Below, piece after piece: positions 44,473 through 53,152 of a stretch of 64,000 nt of DNA. Source of the stretch: Microbacterium foliorum (GTDB lineage: Bacteria > Actinomycetota > Actinomycetes > Actinomycetales > Microbacteriaceae). The notes under the pieces are model-generated. The model had not been told where the DNA came from and searched no databases. It saw only the letters and a program-made list of their open reading frames with translations. A program made the translations under genes and the position numbers. Positions within the stretch are counted from its first letter, which is position 1. Each line of letters opens with the position of its first letter. The stretch spans positions 1,550,001 to 1,614,000 of the forward strand of contig NZ_CP041040.1 in assembly GCF_006385575.1 (NCBI RefSeq), in the 5' to 3' direction.

Positions 44473-44970
44473 ATGCGCAGACCTCAGCCCATCGCCCCGT
44501 CGCCCGGACAGGAATCCGTGTGGGACTATCCGCGCCCACCGATGGTCGAGCAGGTGCCCGAGCGCATCACGATCCGTCTCGGCGGCGATGTCGTCGCCGA
44601 TACGTGGGATGCCGTGCGGGTGCTCGAGACCAGTCACCCTCCGGTGTACTACCTGCCGATCGCCGACTTCATCGATGGCGCGCTCTCGAACGCCTCCGGC
44701 TCATCGTTCTGCGAGTTCAAGGGCTCAGCGCGCTATCTCGACGTGCGTGGCGGAGGCCTGGTGGCCGCGGGCGCGGCATGGAACTACCCGGATCCGTCGC
44801 CCGGTTTCGAGGTGCTGAGCACCCGGGTGGCCGTGTACGCGGGGCCGATGGACGAGTGCACCGTCGGCGATGAGGTCGTCGTGCCACAGCCTGGCGGGTT
44901 CTACGGCGGCTGGGTGACGTCGTCCGTCGTCGGCCCGTTCAAGGGCGTGCCGGGCTCCATGGGCTGGTGA
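44473..44970 (+). CDS. DUF427 domain-containing protein
   Basis: The 165-residue protein has the DUF427 beta-barrel pattern: GGDVVADTWDAVRVLETSHPPVYYLP, a Cys in SSFCEFKGSARYLDV, and AWNYPDPSPGFEVLSTRVAVYAGPMDE. The C-terminal tail is Gly-rich (PGGFYGGWVTSSVVGPFKG). The biochemical role of this family is not established. It is convergent with the LLM monooxygenase gene. Confidence 0.9.
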   Translation: MRRPQPIAPSPGQESVWDYPRPPMVEQVPERITIRLGGDVVADTWDAVRVLETSHPPVYYLPIADFIDGALSNASGSSFCEFKGSARYLDVRGGGLVAAGAAWNYPDPSPGFEVLSTRVAVYAGPMDECTVGDEVVVPQPGGFYGGWVTSSVVGPFKGVPGSMGW

Positions 44971-44991
44971 CACCGGCTTCACCCCACCCCG

Positions 44992-46305
44992 TCAGAACGC
45001 GCGCAGGTTGGCCTGCAGACCGCCGTCGACATACTCGCGTCGCAGGATGCCACGGCGCCGCAGCACAGGCACGAGCTCGTCGAGCGTGCGGTGCAGCGTC
45101 ACGGGGTGGAAGTCGCCCCACAGCAGCACACCGTCGTTGCCCCATTCGCCGAGTTCCTCGATCAGGTCGGCGAACTCCTCGGCTGTCCCGACGAAGCCCG
45201 AGCGGTCGGCGATGCGTCCGGCGCGGGCGAGGGCGGTGAGATGGGCGCGCAGCGGAGCGTCCTTGCCGCGGTCGCCGATCAGACGCTGGATGCTGCCGCG
45301 CGAGACGTGCTCGCCGAAGATCGACACGTCGAGCGGTCGGTCGAGATCGAGCGACGTGAGGTCGGTCTCGAGATCACTGGACTGTTTGCGAGCGATCTGC
45401 ACGAGGGCTGAGTCGTCGGGGTGCGCGGATGCAGCGACGATGCGGTCTGCTTCCTCCGCGGACGACGTGATCACGGGCTGGATCGCGAACAGGATCTTGA
45501 TGTCGGCGGCCGAACGCCCGGAGGCGATCGCCGCGTCGTGGATCTTCGCGCGGTAGGCGCGCACGGATGCCTCGTCGAGCGGAGCGAGGGCGAGTTGGAC
45601 GTCGGAGTTGGCGCCGGCGAATCCGAGGCCGCGCCCCGAGCCGCCGGGGGAGACGATCGCCGGCTCCCCATCGGTGAACGGCACGGCGTTCAGGGGGCCG
45701 TCGAACGCGAAGTGCTCGCCGCGGTGACGCACGGTGCTCAGCTTCGAGCCGTCCGCGAACACGTCGGTGTCCCGATCGCCGACCAATGCTCCGTCGCCCC
45801 AGCTGCGCCAGAGCGACCGGATGCCGGAGAGCCATTCCTCGGCCCGGTCGTAGGCGGCATCGTGTCCGAGCTGCGCCGCCGCGGAGAAGTGACGCGCGCT
45901 GCCCGTGTCGGTCACCACGTTGAGTCCGAGACGGTGGCCGCTGAGGTGCTGGAGGGTCGAGAACTGCCGCGCGGCCGTGTAGGGAAGGTACGCCGCCGGG
46001 TTCACGGTGGGCACGACTCCGAGGTGGCGTGTCGCCTGGAACAGATACGGAGCGAGAAGCAGCGGGTCGTGCTTGGGGCCTCCGAAAGCGTGGCGTACAC
46101 GGAGGTCGATCGTGTCCGGGGAGCCGAGAGACGGCGCGTCCTCGATGATGACGAGGTCGAAGCCGGCCTGCTCGAGGGTCCGGGCCGCCTCCTGATAGAT
46201 CTCGGGACGCGTCCAGTCGTAGTCCCAGTCCAGAGACGGATAGCCCCACCCCTGGGGGCCGAAACCGCGAGCGAGGAACCAGCCGAAGTGCTGGGGCCTG
46301 GTCAT
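44992..46305 (-). CDS. LLM-class flavin-dependent monooxygenase (NtaA/SnaA/DszA type)
   Basis: The 437-residue TIM-barrel flavoenzyme has FGWFLARGFGPQGWGYPSL at the start, LVIIEDAPSLGSPDTIDLR, HLGVVPTVNPAAYLPYTAARQFSTLQHLSGHRLGLNVVTD (about 95-135) and SPGGSGRGLGFAGANSD (about 230). The family uses FMNH2 from a partner reductase to oxidise nitrilotriacetate, sulfones or similar compounds. Overlapping the MetY-like gene by 4 bp (ATGA) points to organosulfur use. No reductase is next to it. Confidence 0.87.
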   Translation of the reverse strand: MTRPQHFGWFLARGFGPQGWGYPSLDWDYDWTRPEIYQEAARTLEQAGFDLVIIEDAPSLGSPDTIDLRVRHAFGGPKHDPLLLAPYLFQATRHLGVVPTVNPAAYLPYTAARQFSTLQHLSGHRLGLNVVTDTGSARHFSAAAQLGHDAAYDRAEEWLSGIRSLWRSWGDGALVGDRDTDVFADGSKLSTVRHRGEHFAFDGPLNAVPFTDGEPAIVSPGGSGRGLGFAGANSDVQLALAPLDEASVRAYRAKIHDAAIASGRSAADIKILFAIQPVITSSAEEADRIVAASAHPDDSALVQIARKQSSDLETDLTSLDLDRPLDVSIFGEHVSRGSIQRLIGDRGKDAPLRAHLTALARAGRIADRSGFVGTAEEFADLIEELGEWGNDGVLLWGDFHPVTLHRTLDELVPVLRRRGILRREYVDGGLQANLRAF

Positions 46306-47597
46306 GCGACGGCCTCTCGCGCCGGCTCGAGCACCCGGTCGAGATCGGCGATGAGGTCGGACACGTCTTCGATGCCGACCGACAGTCGAAGTGTTCCCGG
46401 TTGGACGCCGAGGATGTCGCGCTCTTCCGGTGTCCTGTGCGAGTGGCTGGTGGTCGCGGGATGCAGCACCAGTGAGCGCACGTCGCCGATGTGGGTCATG
46501 TGCGTGAAGACCTCGACGCTCTCGACGAAGTCCCGCGCGGCGTCGATGCCTCCGCGGAGGGTGAACGTGAAGATCGAACCGTATCCGCCGTGCAGATACC
46601 GCTGCGCGAGGGCGTGATCGGGGTGGGTCTCGAGGCCCACGTGATCGACGCTCTCGACTGCATCGTGCGCCGCCAGCCAACGGGCCACCTCGAGCGCGTT
46701 GCGCGACTGTCGTTCGACCCGGAGGCCGAGGGTCTCGGCGCCCTGTCCGATCAGGAACGCGTTGAGAGGAGACGGCGAGGCGCCGAAACGGGGAGCCACC
46801 GATTCGCGGGCATAGGCGATCCGAGCGTTGCCGCCGTGTCGGGCGAAGACACTCGGGAAGCCCCCGCGCCCTGGGAGCACCAGATGAGGAGCATTGTGAC
46901 CGGCCTTCTCGGCATCGAAGCGACCGTCATCGAGGATCACACCTCCGAGCACCGACCCGTGACCTGCGAGGAACTTCGATGCGGAGTGCACGACCATGGC
47001 GGCGCCGTGCTCGATCGGACGCAGCAGGAAGGGGGTCGCGAGTGTGTTGTCGACGATGAGGGGGATCGCGAACTCGTCCGCGACCGCGCTCACTGCGGCG
47101 ATGTCGAGGATGTCGTTGCGCGCGTTCGCGATCGACTCCGCGAACAGTGCGCGCGTCGTGGGGCGGATCGCATCGCGCCACGCGTCCGGGTCTGCGATCT
47201 CGTCGATGAACGTCGTCTCGATGCCGAGGCGCGCGAGGTTGTCGAGCAGGAGTCCCCGGGTGCCCTCGTAGATGTGCGTCGATGACACGATGTGGTCTCC
47301 GGCGCCGGCTACGGTCAGCAAAGCCGTGACGACCGCGGCCTGACCGCTCGCGACGAGCACGGCCTCCGCGGCCGATTCGAGAGAGGCGAGCTGCCGTTCG
47401 ACGGCGCTTACCGTCGGGTTGCCCGTCCGGGTGTAGCCGAAACCGGCGCCGGTGCCGAAGTGGTCGGCCGCGTGGTCGAAGTCGTCGAACTCGAAGCCCG
47501 CCGTCAGATAGATCGGTGTCGCCCTCGACGACGCAGCGCCCTGATTCCGGGCGGCGTGGACCGCTCTGGTGGCGAAGCCGGTCGTGTCGTCGGTCAT
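46302..47597 (-). CDS. O-acetylhomoserine sulfhydrylase-like PLP enzyme (MetY family)
   Basis: The 431-residue Cys/Met-metabolism PLP enzyme has FATRAVHAARNQGAASSRATPIYLTAGFEF, YTRTGNPTVSAVERQLASLE (about 55), the PLP Lys in VVHSASKFLAGHGSVLGG (about residue 212) and RFGASPSPLNAFLIGQGAETLGLRVERQSRNA, matching MetY in length and blocks. It would add sulfide to O-acetylhomoserine. GAGAGG lies about 7 nt before the ATG. It is coupled to the LLM monooxygenase and divergent from the leu operon. Confidence 0.9.
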   Translation of the reverse strand: MTDDTTGFATRAVHAARNQGAASSRATPIYLTAGFEFDDFDHAADHFGTGAGFGYTRTGNPTVSAVERQLASLESAAEAVLVASGQAAVVTALLTVAGAGDHIVSSTHIYEGTRGLLLDNLARLGIETTFIDEIADPDAWRDAIRPTTRALFAESIANARNDILDIAAVSAVADEFAIPLIVDNTLATPFLLRPIEHGAAMVVHSASKFLAGHGSVLGGVILDDGRFDAEKAGHNAPHLVLPGRGGFPSVFARHGGNARIAYARESVAPRFGASPSPLNAFLIGQGAETLGLRVERQSRNALEVARWLAAHDAVESVDHVGLETHPDHALAQRYLHGGYGSIFTFTLRGGIDAARDFVESVEVFTHMTHIGDVRSLVLHPATTSHSHRTPEERDILGVQPGTLRLSVGIEDVSDLIADLDRVLEPAREAVA

Positions 47598-47666
47598 GCG
47601 GATGCCTCTCGAAGGTGCGGGTGACAGTAGCGTGTCATGCGGCGACTCCGGTCGCTGAAGCGGTGG

Positions 47667-47672
47667 TAATCT
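47667..47672 (+). promoter_or_regulatory. -10 box TAATCT of the leuCD operon
   Basis: TAATCT is 6 nt before the leader-peptide ATG at 47679, so transcription is predicted to begin at that codon. Confidence 0.55.
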
Positions 47673-47678
47673 GACGTC

Positions 47679-47726
47679 ATGCGGATCGTGCTCCTCCTTA
47701 GCGGCCGCGACGAGACCTCGTTCTGA
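47679..47726 (+). CDS. leu operon leader peptide
   Basis: A 15-codon ORF encodes [15 protein letters not shown] and ends in TGA 58 nt before leuC. Codons 3-7 are Ile, Val, Leu, Leu, Leu, the branched-chain run expected of an attenuation leader. The ORF runs into the upstream arm of a strong hairpin (47705-47743). It has no ribosome-binding site, but the -10 box lies 6 nt upstream, so it is probably read from a leaderless 5' end. Confidence 0.75.
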   Translation: MRIVLLLSGRDETSF

Positions 47727-47743
47727 GCCCCTCCTCGTCGCGG
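47705..47743 (+). promoter_or_regulatory. Attenuator hairpin ahead of leuC
   Basis: CCGCGACGAG and CTCGTCGCGG form a perfect 10-bp stem with a 19-nt loop. Competing stems exist: CGAG/CTCG at 47711-47720 and CTCC/GGAG at 47731-47745. A ribosome stalled on the Leu codons would sit just upstream of the 5' arm. No T-run follows. Confidence 0.65.
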
Positions 47744-47784
47744 AGTCCATCGTGGGCCGAACCGCCAGCTTCAGGAGAGACGCA

Positions 47785-49236
47785 ATGAACATCCCCGCAG
47801 CAGACACTGCTCCCGCTCGTCCCAGGACCCTCGCCGAGAAGGTCTGGGACGACCACCTCGTCGTCAAGGGCGAGAACGGCGAGCCGGACCTCATCTACAT
47901 CGACCTGCACCTGGTGCACGAGGTCACGAGCCCCCAGGCGTTCGACGGACTGCGAACGGAGGGTCGTCCGCTGCGCCGACTCGACCTGACGATCGCCACC
48001 GAAGACCACAACACGCCCACGTGGGACATCGACAAGCCCATCGCCGACCTCACGAGCCGCACCCAGATCGAGACGCTGCGCCGCAACGCTGCCGAGTTCG
48101 GCGTGCGTCTGCACTCTCTGGGTGATGCCGAGCAGGGCATCGTGCACGTCGTGGGTCCGCAGCTGGGACTCACGATGCCGGGCATCACGGTGGTCTGCGG
48201 CGACTCCCACACATCGACCCACGGTGCTTTCGGCGCCATGGCGTTCGGCATCGGCACGAGCGAGGTCGAGCACGTCATGGCGACGCAGACGCTCCCGCTC
48301 AAGCCCTTCAAGACGATGGCCATCACGGTCGAGGGGACACTGCGTCCCGGAGTCACCGCGAAGGACATCATCCTCGCCGTGATCGCGAAGATCACGACGG
48401 GTGGCGGTCAGGGGTACGTCCTGGAGTTCCGTGGCAGTGCGATCCGCGCGCTGTCCATGGAAGGCCGCATGACCATCTGCAACATGTCGATCGAGGCCGG
48501 CGCCCGCGCGGGCATGGTCGCTCCCGACGAGACGACCTTCGAGTACCTGAAGGGTCGTCCGCACGCGCCCAAGGGCCAGGATTGGGACGACGCCGTCGCC
48601 TATTGGCGCACGCTCCCGACCGACGAGGGCGCGACGTTCGACGCCGAGGTCTTCATCGACGCCGACGAACTCGAGCCCTTCGTGACGTGGGGCACCAACC
48701 CAGGTCAGGGCAGCTCGCTTTCGGCAGCAGTTCCCGACCCCGCTCAGATCGCCGACGCCAATGAGCGCGCCGCAGCGGAGCGCGCGCTCGAGTACATGGA
48801 TCTGGTCCCCGGTACGCCGCTCAAGGACGTGCCGGTCGACGCGGTCTTCATGGGGTCGTGCACGAACAGCCGCATCGAGGACCTCCGCGCGTTCGCGTCG
48901 ATCATCGAAGGCAAGAAGAAGGCCGACGGCGTCCGCGTCATGGTCGTGCCAGGATCGGCCCGCGTGCGGCTCGAGGCCGAGGCTGAAGGCCTCGACAAGA
49001 TCATCAAGGACTTCGGCGCAGAGTGGCGTTTCGCCGGCTGCTCGATGTGCCTCGGAATGAACCCCGATCAGCTCGCTCCGGGCGAGCGGTGCGCATCGAC
49101 GTCGAATCGCAACTTCGAGGGTCGGCAGGGCAAGGGCGGTCGCACGCACCTGGTGTCGCCGCTCGTCGCCGCGGCGACCGCGATCCGCGGCACGCTGTCG
49201 AGTCCCAGCGACCTGAACGAGATGGCGGAGGTCTGA
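47785..49236 (+). CDS. leuC: 3-isopropylmalate dehydratase large subunit
   Basis: LeuC isomerises 2- to 3-isopropylmalate with LeuD. The 483-residue aconitase-family subunit has [15 protein letters not shown] (about 145-160), the 4Fe-4S ligands in [13 protein letters not shown] (about 355) and [13 protein letters not shown] (about 420), and the closing [32 protein letters not shown] precedes the ATG. leuD starts 2 nt after its stop. Confidence 0.97.
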   Translation: MNIPAADTAPARPRTLAEKVWDDHLVVKGENGEPDLIYIDLHLVHEVTSPQAFDGLRTEGRPLRRLDLTIATEDHNTPTWDIDKPIADLTSRTQIETLRRNAAEFGVRLHSLGDAEQGIVHVVGPQLGLTMPGITVVCGDSHTSTHGAFGAMAFGIGTSEVEHVMATQTLPLKPFKTMAITVEGTLRPGVTAKDIILAVIAKITTGGGQGYVLEFRGSAIRALSMEGRMTICNMSIEAGARAGMVAPDETTFEYLKGRPHAPKGQDWDDAVAYWRTLPTDEGATFDAEVFIDADELEPFVTWGTNPGQGSSLSAAVPDPAQIADANERAAAERALEYMDLVPGTPLKDVPVDAVFMGSCTNSRIEDLRAFASIIEGKKKADGVRVMVVPGSARVRLEAEAEGLDKIIKDFGAEWRFAGCSMCLGMNPDQLAPGERCASTSNRNFEGRQGKGGRTHLVSPLVAAATAIRGTLSSPSDLNEMAEV

Positions 49237-49238
49237 CC

Positions 49239-49835
49239 ATGGAGAAGTTCATCACCCACACGGGAATCGCGGCTCCGTTGAAGCGCTCGAACGTCGACAC
49301 CGACCAGATCATCCCGGCCGTGTTCCTCAAGCGCGTCACCAAGACCGGCTTCGAGGACGCGCTGTTCCACGGGTGGCGCCAGGACCCGGAGTTCGTGCTC
49401 AACCAGCCCGCTTTCCAGGGAGCGTCGGTGCTCGTCGCCGGACCGGATTTCGGCACCGGATCGAGCCGAGAGCACGCCGTGTGGGCACTGCGCGACTTCG
49501 GGTTCGCCGTCGTCCTGAGCCCGCGCTTCGCCGACATCTTCCGAGGCAACTCGGGCAAGCAGGGGCTCGTCGCCGCGACCATCTCCGAAGAGGATCTCGA
49601 GCGGATCTGGGCCGAGATCGACCGGAATCCCGGGGCATCCATCACCGTGGACCTCGAGGCGCGGGTGGCGTCGATCGGTGAGATCCAGGCTGACCTCGGG
49701 ATCGACGATTACACTAGATGGCGGCTCCTCGAAGGGCTCGATGACATCGGGCTCACGCTGCGCAACGAAGACAAGATCGCGCAGTTCGAGGCCCGTCGCG
49801 AGTCGTGGCGGCCCCGGACCCTTCCCGTTCAGTGA
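49239..49835 (+). CDS. leuD: 3-isopropylmalate dehydratase small subunit
   Basis: The 198-residue swivel-domain partner of LeuC has [18 protein letters not shown] near residue 17 and [21 protein letters not shown] (about 65-85), the family substrate-recognition block. [23 protein letters not shown] follows. It is cotranslated with leuC and responds to the same leader. murA follows 65 nt later. Confidence 0.97.
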   Translation: MEKFITHTGIAAPLKRSNVDTDQIIPAVFLKRVTKTGFEDALFHGWRQDPEFVLNQPAFQGASVLVAGPDFGTGSSREHAVWALRDFGFAVVLSPRFADIFRGNSGKQGLVAATISEEDLERIWAEIDRNPGASITVDLEARVASIGEIQADLGIDDYTRWRLLEGLDDIGLTLRNEDKIAQFEARRESWRPRTLPVQ

Positions 49836-49900
49836 ACGGCGGGGCGGGGGAGCCGAGGGCGACCCCGCCCCGAATTCCGTTGAACGAAGTGAGGCTCCGA

Positions 49901-51268
49901 ATGACGACACCTGTGCGCGACGCTCTTCCGGACGGAGTCCCCCCACTCACCGGAGACGTCCTCGCCATTCGTGGAGGGCGCCCGCTGCGCGGCCGCGTCG
50001 ACGTCAAGGGCGCGAAGAACCTCGCGACCAAGGCGATGGTCGCCTCGCTCCTCGGAGAGACCGTCAGCGTGCTGCGCGACGTCCCCGCCATCAGCGATGT
50101 CGCCGTCGTGCGCTCGCTGCTCGAGGTGCACGGCGTCCGCGTGTCCGACGGCGATGAGCCGGGTGCTCTCGTCTTCGACCCGAGCGATGTCGAATCGGCG
50201 CACTTCGAAGAGATCGACGCCCACGCCGGCGCCTCCCGCATCCCGATCCTGTTCTGCGGACCCCTCCTGCACCGTCTCGGTCAGGCCTTCATCCCCGACC
50301 TCGGCGGATGCCGCATCGGCGACCGCCCGATCGACTTCCATCTGGACGCGCTCCGCAAGTTCGGCGCGATCGTCGAGAAGCTGCCGAGCGGTATCCGTCT
50401 CTCCACCGGCGGCACGCGTCTGCACGGGGCCAACATCCACCTCCCGTACCCGAGCGTCGGGGCCACCGAGCAGGTCCTCCTGACCGCCGTTCGCGCCGAG
50501 GGTACGACCGAGCTGCGCAACGCAGCCATCGAGCCCGAGATCATGGATCTGATCGCCGTGCTGCAGAAGATGGGCGCGATCATCTCGTACGAGCCGAACC
50601 GCGTCATCCTCATCGAGGGCGTCGAGACTCTGCGCGGCTACGACCACCGGTCGATCTTCGACCGCAACGAGGCGGCCTCCTGGGCATCCGCGGCGCTGGC
50701 CACCGACGGCGAGATCTTCGTCGGCGGAGCCAAGCAGCAGGAGATGCTCACCTTCCTCAACATCTTCCGCAAGGCGGGCGGCTGGTTCGACATCAAGGAA
50801 GACGGCATCCTCTTCCGCCGCGACGGCGAGCTCAAGCCCGTCGTCGTCGAGACCGACGTGCACCCCGGCTTCATGACCGACTGGCAGCAGCCGCTCGTGG
50901 TCGCGCTGACGCAGGCCAACGGCCGCTCGGTCGTGCACGAGACGGTCTATGAGAATCGTCTGGGCTTCACCGACGCGCTCGTCAAGATGGGGGCCGACAT
51001 CGTCGTGCACCCCCGCGGACTGCAGGACGGGCCCCGCCGTGTTCCGCGCCGCGATCTCGAGCAGGCCGCGGTCATCACCGGCCCGACCCCGCTGCATGCC
51101 GCGGATATCGTCGTTCCCGACCTGCGCGGCGGGTACAGCCACGTCATCGCGGCTCTGACCGCCGAGGGCGAGTCGAGGGTGTCCGGGGTGGACATCCTCA
51201 GCCGTGGCTACGAGAAGTTCCTCGCCAAGCTCGACGCCGTGGGCGCCGACTTCGACGTCATCCGGTGA
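49901..51268 (+). CDS. murA: UDP-N-acetylglucosamine 1-carboxyvinyltransferase
   Basis: MurA transfers enolpyruvate to UDP-GlcNAc, the first committed step of peptidoglycan synthesis, and is the fosfomycin target. The 455-residue protein has VKGAKNLATKAMVASLL with the UDP-site Lys/Asn and DLGGCRIGDRPIDFHLDAL, in which the active-site Cys is retained (Mycobacterium tuberculosis has Asp there). It also has VHPGFMTDWQQPLVVALTQA. ATG at 49901 has GTGAGG 7 nt upstream. Its TGA overlaps the GTG start of plsC. Confidence 0.95.
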   Translation: MTTPVRDALPDGVPPLTGDVLAIRGGRPLRGRVDVKGAKNLATKAMVASLLGETVSVLRDVPAISDVAVVRSLLEVHGVRVSDGDEPGALVFDPSDVESAHFEEIDAHAGASRIPILFCGPLLHRLGQAFIPDLGGCRIGDRPIDFHLDALRKFGAIVEKLPSGIRLSTGGTRLHGANIHLPYPSVGATEQVLLTAVRAEGTTELRNAAIEPEIMDLIAVLQKMGAIISYEPNRVILIEGVETLRGYDHRSIFDRNEAASWASAALATDGEIFVGGAKQQEMLTFLNIFRKAGGWFDIKEDGILFRRDGELKPVVVETDVHPGFMTDWQQPLVVALTQANGRSVVHETVYENRLGFTDALVKMGADIVVHPRGLQDGPRRVPRRDLEQAAVITGPTPLHAADIVVPDLRGGYSHVIAALTAEGESRVSGVDILSRGYEKFLAKLDAVGADFDVIR

Positions 51269-52029
51269 CCCGGATGGGTTCCCGGTCACGCGAGACGACG
51301 CGGCCCAGTGTGTTCTGGCCGCTCGCGGCGATCGCCGTGCCGTTGATCTCCCTGCTGGCGAAGATGCGCATCACCGGCGCCGAGAAGCTCCCTCGTGAGG
51401 GGGCCTACGTCCTGGCTCCCAACCACTACTCGGAGTTCGATCCGCTCATCGTGGCACTCGCGGTGTGGCGGATCGGGCGCGCGCCCCGATTCATGGCCAA
51501 GGAGAGCCTGTTCAAGGTTCCCGTGCTCGGATGGATTCTGCGTCGCACGGGAATGATCCCGGTGGCTCGTTCGTCATCGGCATCGGCCGCGAAGCAGACG
51601 CTGAAGCAGTCGGCCGAACTGGTCGAGCACGGGCGCGGGGTGATCGTGTACCCCGAGGGCACTCTGACGCGCGATCCCGACATGTGGCCGATGCGCGGCA
51701 AGTCAGGCGCCGTGCGGCTGGCTCTGACCGACGGCCTCCCGTTGATCCCGATGGCCCAGTGGGGCACCCAGGAGATCATGGGGCGATACCAGAAGGGGCT
51801 GAGCCTGTGGCCGCTGCGCAAGCGCGTGGACGTGATCATCGGCGACCCGGTCGACGTGTCGGACCTGCGTGGCCGTGCGGGCGAGACCGCGGCACTGAAT
51901 GAGGCCACAGAACGGCTGATGAACGCGATCACCGCGTTGCTCGAAGAGCTGCGCGGCGAGAAGGCGCCGGCTGAACGCTGGAACCCTGCCTCGCACGGAC
52001 AGAAGGAGACGGGTCGCCTTGACTCCTAA
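51265..52029 (+). CDS. plsC: 1-acyl-sn-glycerol-3-phosphate acyltransferase
   Basis: This 254-residue membrane-associated enzyme acylates lysophosphatidate in phospholipid synthesis. It has an N-terminal hydrophobic segment, the catalytic LAPNHYSEFDPL (NHX4D, about 51-62), FKVPVLGWILRRTGMIPV, and the acceptor motif VIVYPEGTLTRDP (about 128-140). The GTG start overlaps the murA stop in GTGA. gpsA begins inside its last 11 bp. Confidence 0.92.
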   Translation: MTRMGSRSRETTRPSVFWPLAAIAVPLISLLAKMRITGAEKLPREGAYVLAPNHYSEFDPLIVALAVWRIGRAPRFMAKESLFKVPVLGWILRRTGMIPVARSSSASAAKQTLKQSAELVEHGRGVIVYPEGTLTRDPDMWPMRGKSGAVRLALTDGLPLIPMAQWGTQEIMGRYQKGLSLWPLRKRVDVIIGDPVDVSDLRGRAGETAALNEATERLMNAITALLEELRGEKAPAERWNPASHGQKETGRLDS

Positions 52030-53152
52030 GCGCAACACGCCAGCGGGCCCCCGAGTCGCCGTCATCGGCGCAGGCAGCTGGGGCACGACGTTCGGGAAGA
52101 TCCTCGCCGACGGCGGTGCGCAGGTCACGATGTGGGCTCGTCGCGCCGAACTCGCGCACGAGATCGACGAGGCCAAGCGCAACTCGCGCTATCTGCCCGG
52201 CATCAACCTGCCGCGCACCATGGCGGCGACGCATGAGTTGGCGATCGCGCTGCGTGACGTCGACCAGGTGTACCTCTCGGTGCCGAGCCAGTCGCTGCGC
52301 GAGAACCTCAAGGCGCTGCGACCGTTGCTGTCCGACAACGACGCGAAGATCGTCAGCCTGATGAAGGGCGTCGAACGCACGACGGGGCTGAGGATGAGCC
52401 AGGTCATCGAGCAGGAGCTGCGGTGCGATCCCGACCGCATCGCCGTGGCTTCGGGGCCGAACCTCGCGCTCGAGATCGCCCGGGAGCAGCCGACGGCCGC
52501 CGTGATCTCCTCGCGCAGCCAGGAGACGGCCGAGGAGGTCGCTCGTGCGGCTCGTAACTCGTACTTCCGGACCTTCGTCAACACCGATGTGATCGGCACG
52601 GAGTTCGGGGGAGTGCTGAAGAACCTGATCGCGGTGGCGATCGGCATCGTCGACGGCGTCGGGTACGGCGAGAACACCAAGGCGTCGATCATCACGCGCG
52701 GACTCGTCGAGATGACCGACTTCGCGGTCGCGAACGGCGCGCACCCCGAGACGCTCCAGGGGCTCGCGGGTCTGGGAGACCTCATCGCGACGTGCCAGTC
52801 TCCGCTGAGCCGCAACAACACGGCCGGGCGCCTGCTCGGCCAGGGATACAGCTTCCAGGACGTCGTCAAGCAGATGCAGCAGACTGCCGAGGGCCTCGCG
52901 TCCGTCGCGCCGGTGCTGCAGCTCGCGCGCGAGTCCGAGGTGCACATGCCCATCGTCGAGCAGGTGAAGATGGTGCTCGACGGCAAGATGAACCCGCGCG
53001 ACATCGCACCCCACCTGACGACGGACGACGACACCCCGCAGGGTGAGAGGACCAACCATGGACAAGCAGACGGTGGTGGTGCTCTTCGGAGGGCGCTCCA
53101 GCGAGCATTCGATCAGTTCCGCAACGGCGGGCGGAGTGCTGGGCGCGATTGA
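52019..53152 (+). CDS. gpsA: Glycerol-3-phosphate dehydrogenase [NAD(P)+]
   Basis: GpsA makes sn-glycerol-3-phosphate for the acyltransferase encoded next door. The protein has VAVIGAGSWGTTFGKIL (about 12-28), SLMKGVERTTGLRMSQV, GPNLALEIAREQPTAAVI, KNLIAVAIGIVDG and GLAGLGDLIATC (about 245). The TTG at 52019 follows AAGGAG. The core ends near residue 340, but the frame runs on for about 30 more residues into ddl (95-bp overlap), giving 377 residues with an Arg/Gly-rich tail. Confidence 0.93.
   Translation: MTPKRNTPAGPRVAVIGAGSWGTTFGKILADGGAQVTMWARRAELAHEIDEAKRNSRYLPGINLPRTMAATHELAIALRDVDQVYLSVPSQSLRENLKALRPLLSDNDAKIVSLMKGVERTTGLRMSQVIEQELRCDPDRIAVASGPNLALEIAREQPTAAVISSRSQETAEEVARAARNSYFRTFVNTDVIGTEFGGVLKNLIAVAIGIVDGVGYGENTKASIITRGLVEMTDFAVANGAHPETLQGLAGLGDLIATCQSPLSRNNTAGRLLGQGYSFQDVVKQMQQTAEGLASVAPVLQLARESEVHMPIVEQVKMVLDGKMNPRDIAPHLTTDDDTPQGERTNHGQADGGGALRRALQRAFDQFRNGGRSAGRD

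Noticed and set aside
47598..47784. SAM or cobalamin riboswitch upstream of the MetY-like gene
   Set aside because: The conserved core elements of these riboswitches are not visible; the structure here belongs to the leuCD leader on the other strand.
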